A DNA stretch of 64,000 nt, taken from assembly GCA_004352715.1 (NCBI GenBank), contig SCFE01000100.1:1536970-1600969 (forward strand), written 5' to 3'. Under the pieces are notes generated by a model, which worked only from the letters and a program-made list of their open reading frames with translations, was not told the origin of the DNA and did not search any database. The DNA is from Hofstenia miamia. Lineage: Eukaryota > Xenacoelomorpha > Acoela. Shown one piece after another: positions 62,220-64,000 of the stretch (within the stretch, counting starts at the first letter, position 1; each line of letters opens with the position of its first letter). The translations under genes and the position numbers were made by a program.

Positions 62220-62670
62220 TGCATCTCATAATTATCAACAATTTATAAACGCAAAAAAATGCGCAGCCAATCAAAATCTAATTATTATTTATTGGCTGAA
62301 ATATAGTATATAAATGGAGATTTAGATATACTATATCATTATTTCAGATTTTTTATTTTTTCTAGCATGTATGTAACACTAAAAATTGAGATAATACATT
62401 ACTATTATAAATCTTCCAATTCGACTTCAGCAGCTATTCGCCTCTACAACAAACGTCATTGTAGTGACTACCGTTTTATTTTAGACATTAGTGATTACCG
62501 CAATATTTTATAATTAGTTATTTTATGTTATGTTATGTTGATTCATTTTGTACTGATATGTATTTTGTTTTTAGATGTTTGGTATTAGTGTAATAAAACC
62601 TTGAATCTATCAGGTTGTTTTCACCACCACCACAATTTATTACACTACATTCATCGACTATCGAACAGTC
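62220..62670 (+). repeat. Probable 5' LTR of a Ty3/gypsy-type retrotransposon
   Basis: The DNA upstream of the gag frame has the layout of an LTR. There is a CCAAT box in GCAGCCAATCAAAAT (about 62267-62281), a TATA box in AGTATATAAATGG (about 62307-62319) and a poly(A) signal AATAAA at about 62592. Possible TG...CA ends are TG at 62220 and CA at 62643 or 62671. A TGG that could begin a primer-binding site occurs at 62673. The left border abuts a (TA)n array, so it is approximate. The 3' LTR would lie beyond the window, so the boundaries cannot be confirmed here. Confidence 0.6.
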
Positions 62671-62863
62671 AGTGGTTGGACAGTATTCTTATTCAGTGGA
62701 ACAGTCTCGTTTTTATTTTAAACTAACTACACATCTATTGTCATTCTTAACTACGTAACAATCAAGTGCACCTTACAACACTATCTGGAATAATAAATAT
62801 ATTCAAAAGATACAGACCAGAAGTAGACTTACTCTCTCAAAACAGGTTAGCTTAAATTTTATA

Positions 62864-63852
62864 ATGGAAGCTAAAATTTTCAAAAAGACATTGCCGGATA
62901 ATCCTTCTGAAGAAGAATATCTGTACTGGAAAAAGATGCTCGAACTATATATTTCTACAGCTGGTATTAATCCTGCCAATTGTCTGCAAGTGTTGTACGT
63001 TATGTGTGGAGCAAAGGCGTTTCCATACATACAAGACTGTGCAACGTACAATAATGCTGTCCAGAAGTTAGATGACAGGTACCAAAGCAAGTCTACTGCA
63101 ATAATGATGCGACACAAATTGCGAATACGTCTGCAACAGCCAAATGAAAGTATCGAACAATACATGGCAGAACTAAAGATAATTGCTCGGAAGTGCCCTA
63201 CAAAGAATTTGTCTCCAGCTGAACATCGAGATTTACTTATTAGTGATGCCTTTGTAGCAGGATTGCAGTCAACATCAATCCGACAACTAGATGAACTCTT
63301 CAGAACAGCAATAACAATGGANAATACATGGCAGAACTAAAGACACTTGCTCGGAAGTGCCCTACAAAGAATTTGTCTGCAGCTGAACATAGAGATTTAC
63401 TTATTAGTGATGCCTTTGTAGCAGGATTGCAGTCAACATCAATCCGACAGCAGCTACTTGAGTCAGATACTTCACAACTAGATGAACTCTTCATAACAGC
63501 AATAACAATGGAAATGGCTATGGGAGAGAGTTCTTCACTGAATGCACACACTTACATGGACTTAGGTGCTGCAGTGAAAGTTGCAGGAACTCAGAATCCT
63601 CATAAAAACTGGACTCCAAACAATCTCTGCATATGGTGTAGTGGTGGTCGACATGAGCGCACAAAATGTCCTGCCCATACTTCCACGTGTCGAAATTGCA
63701 ATAAGCTTGGTCATTGGGCTAAGGTTTGCAAGTCTACTGGTTCAAAAGTACAAAGAGTTGCAGCAGTAGAAGATCTAGCTGAACCTAATGACAATCAAAG
63801 ACCACAAGCATCAGCAATTTTTCTTGCAGTAATGGGGACAGCCTCTGAGTGA
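62864..63852 (+). CDS. Gag polyprotein of LTR retrotransposon (Ty3/gypsy-type), interrupted by an assembly join
   Basis: The frame starts with an ATG at 62864 (MEAKIFKKTLPDNPSEEEYL) and continues through a helical capsid-like region with LDDRYQSKSTAIMMRHKLRI and QYMAELK. It ends with two CCHC zinc knuckles of exact C-x2-C-x4-H-x4-C spacing (CIWCSGGRHERTKC and CRNCNKLGHWAKVC), which bind the element's RNA. A segment is present twice around an N at 63322 (63161-63321 and 63325-63512), which shifts the frame. The second copy has 27 extra in-frame bases. The real ORF is probably continuous in the genome. The frame closes with TGA at 63850-63852. Two knuckles followed by a protease suggest a Ty3/gypsy lineage; no envelope or integrase can be seen here. 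Confidence 0.88.
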
Positions 63853-64000
63853 GCTGTAACTGAAATCTTAGCAAATCAGAACTCGGTAAAGGCACTGCTT
63901 GATACTGGTTCTAGCCTCTCATTCATTGAGCAAGCGGTTATGGAAAGATATCATTTTAAGTTCACAAGCTGTGTGACAAAAATCATAACTCTTGCCAACA
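63853..64000 (+). CDS. Retropepsin-like aspartic protease, start of Pol (cut by window end)
   Basis: Immediately after the gag TGA, in the same frame, the sequence stays open to the window end and includes SVKALLDTGSSLSFIEQAVM. LLDTGSS is the catalytic motif of retroviral-type aspartic proteases, with Asp at the active site. Because the frame is unchanged, Gag and protease are separated only by one TGA codon. This could be a readthrough site or a CGA-to-TGA mutation. The reverse transcriptase, RNase H and integrase expected downstream lie outside the window. Confidence 0.82.

Noticed and set aside
62803-63165. 120-codon minus-strand frame
   Set aside because: It is the antisense shadow of the gag ORF, which has zinc knuckles on the plus strand.
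1-64000. CRISPR arrays, operons, rRNA genes
   Set aside because: No regular spaced repeats, no prokaryotic gene organisation and no rRNA-like sequence seen. The window is animal nuclear DNA.

Overview
The window is AT-rich animal (metazoan) nuclear DNA: mostly introns and transposon debris, with one recognisable host gene spread over at least 33 kb. There are no operons, ribosome-binding sites or dense ORFs. The coding pieces are short exons bounded by GT/AG splice sites, and the transposons (Tc1/mariner, hAT MITEs, CR1-like LINEs, a Penelope-like element, a Ty3/gypsy-type LTR element) are those of an invertebrate genome. The dystrobrevin exons resemble protostome and vertebrate relatives about equally, so I cannot name the species. 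An arthropod or other protostome is a guess.

The host gene is dystrobrevin, on the minus strand. I recovered five consecutive exons by hand. They are 61412-61497 and 60898-61052 (second EF-hand-like module), 55975-56086 (the conserved [12 protein letters not shown] segment), 34299-34465 (ZZ zinc finger) and 28029-28159 (KSPAKQ to EPEKPINLQHI). All five have canonical GT/AG borders, and their reading phases join without a break. The introns between them are 359 bp, 4.8 kb, 21.5 kb and 6.1 kb. The N-terminal exons must lie right of the window. The C-terminal coiled-coil exons were not found and probably lie to the left. A Ser/Pro-rich open exon at 17412-17720 may be the next exon. A small exon at 53546-53618, with its own ATG and a good donor, has the right phase to join the ZZ exon and may be an alternative first exon.

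Layout, left to right. 1-7411: no gene seen. 7412-8411: 1000-N gap. 8468-9534: decayed mariner. 13940-14773: LINE relic with a (TTA)n tail. 17412-17720: candidate exon. 18680-19130: second LINE relic. 20100-20440: GC-richer patch with short open frames. 20960-21540: Penelope-like relic. 24804-24979: duplicated 80-mer around an N. 28-34 kb: dystrobrevin exons, with a hAT MITE at 32.4 kb. 37.06 kb: another hAT MITE. 39.8 kb: Tc1-like scrap. 41.9 kb: candidate first exon. 42.0-42.5 kb: inverted-repeat element. 44.4 kb: CpG-rich patch. 45.6 and 48.0 kb: related GC-rich repeats. 53.5 kb: alternative first exon. 56.0 kb: dystrobrevin exon. 56178-57758: second mariner with intact termini. 60.9-61.5 kb: dystrobrevin exons. 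62.2 kb to the end: LTR retrotransposon in antisense orientation to the gene.

I did not find a new multi-gene system. The most useful leads are the possible short ZZ-first dystrobrevin isoform, the unassigned Ser/Pro exon, the LTR element with a single in-frame TGA between nucleocapsid and protease, and evidence that single-N joins in this assembly are flanked by duplicated sequence.
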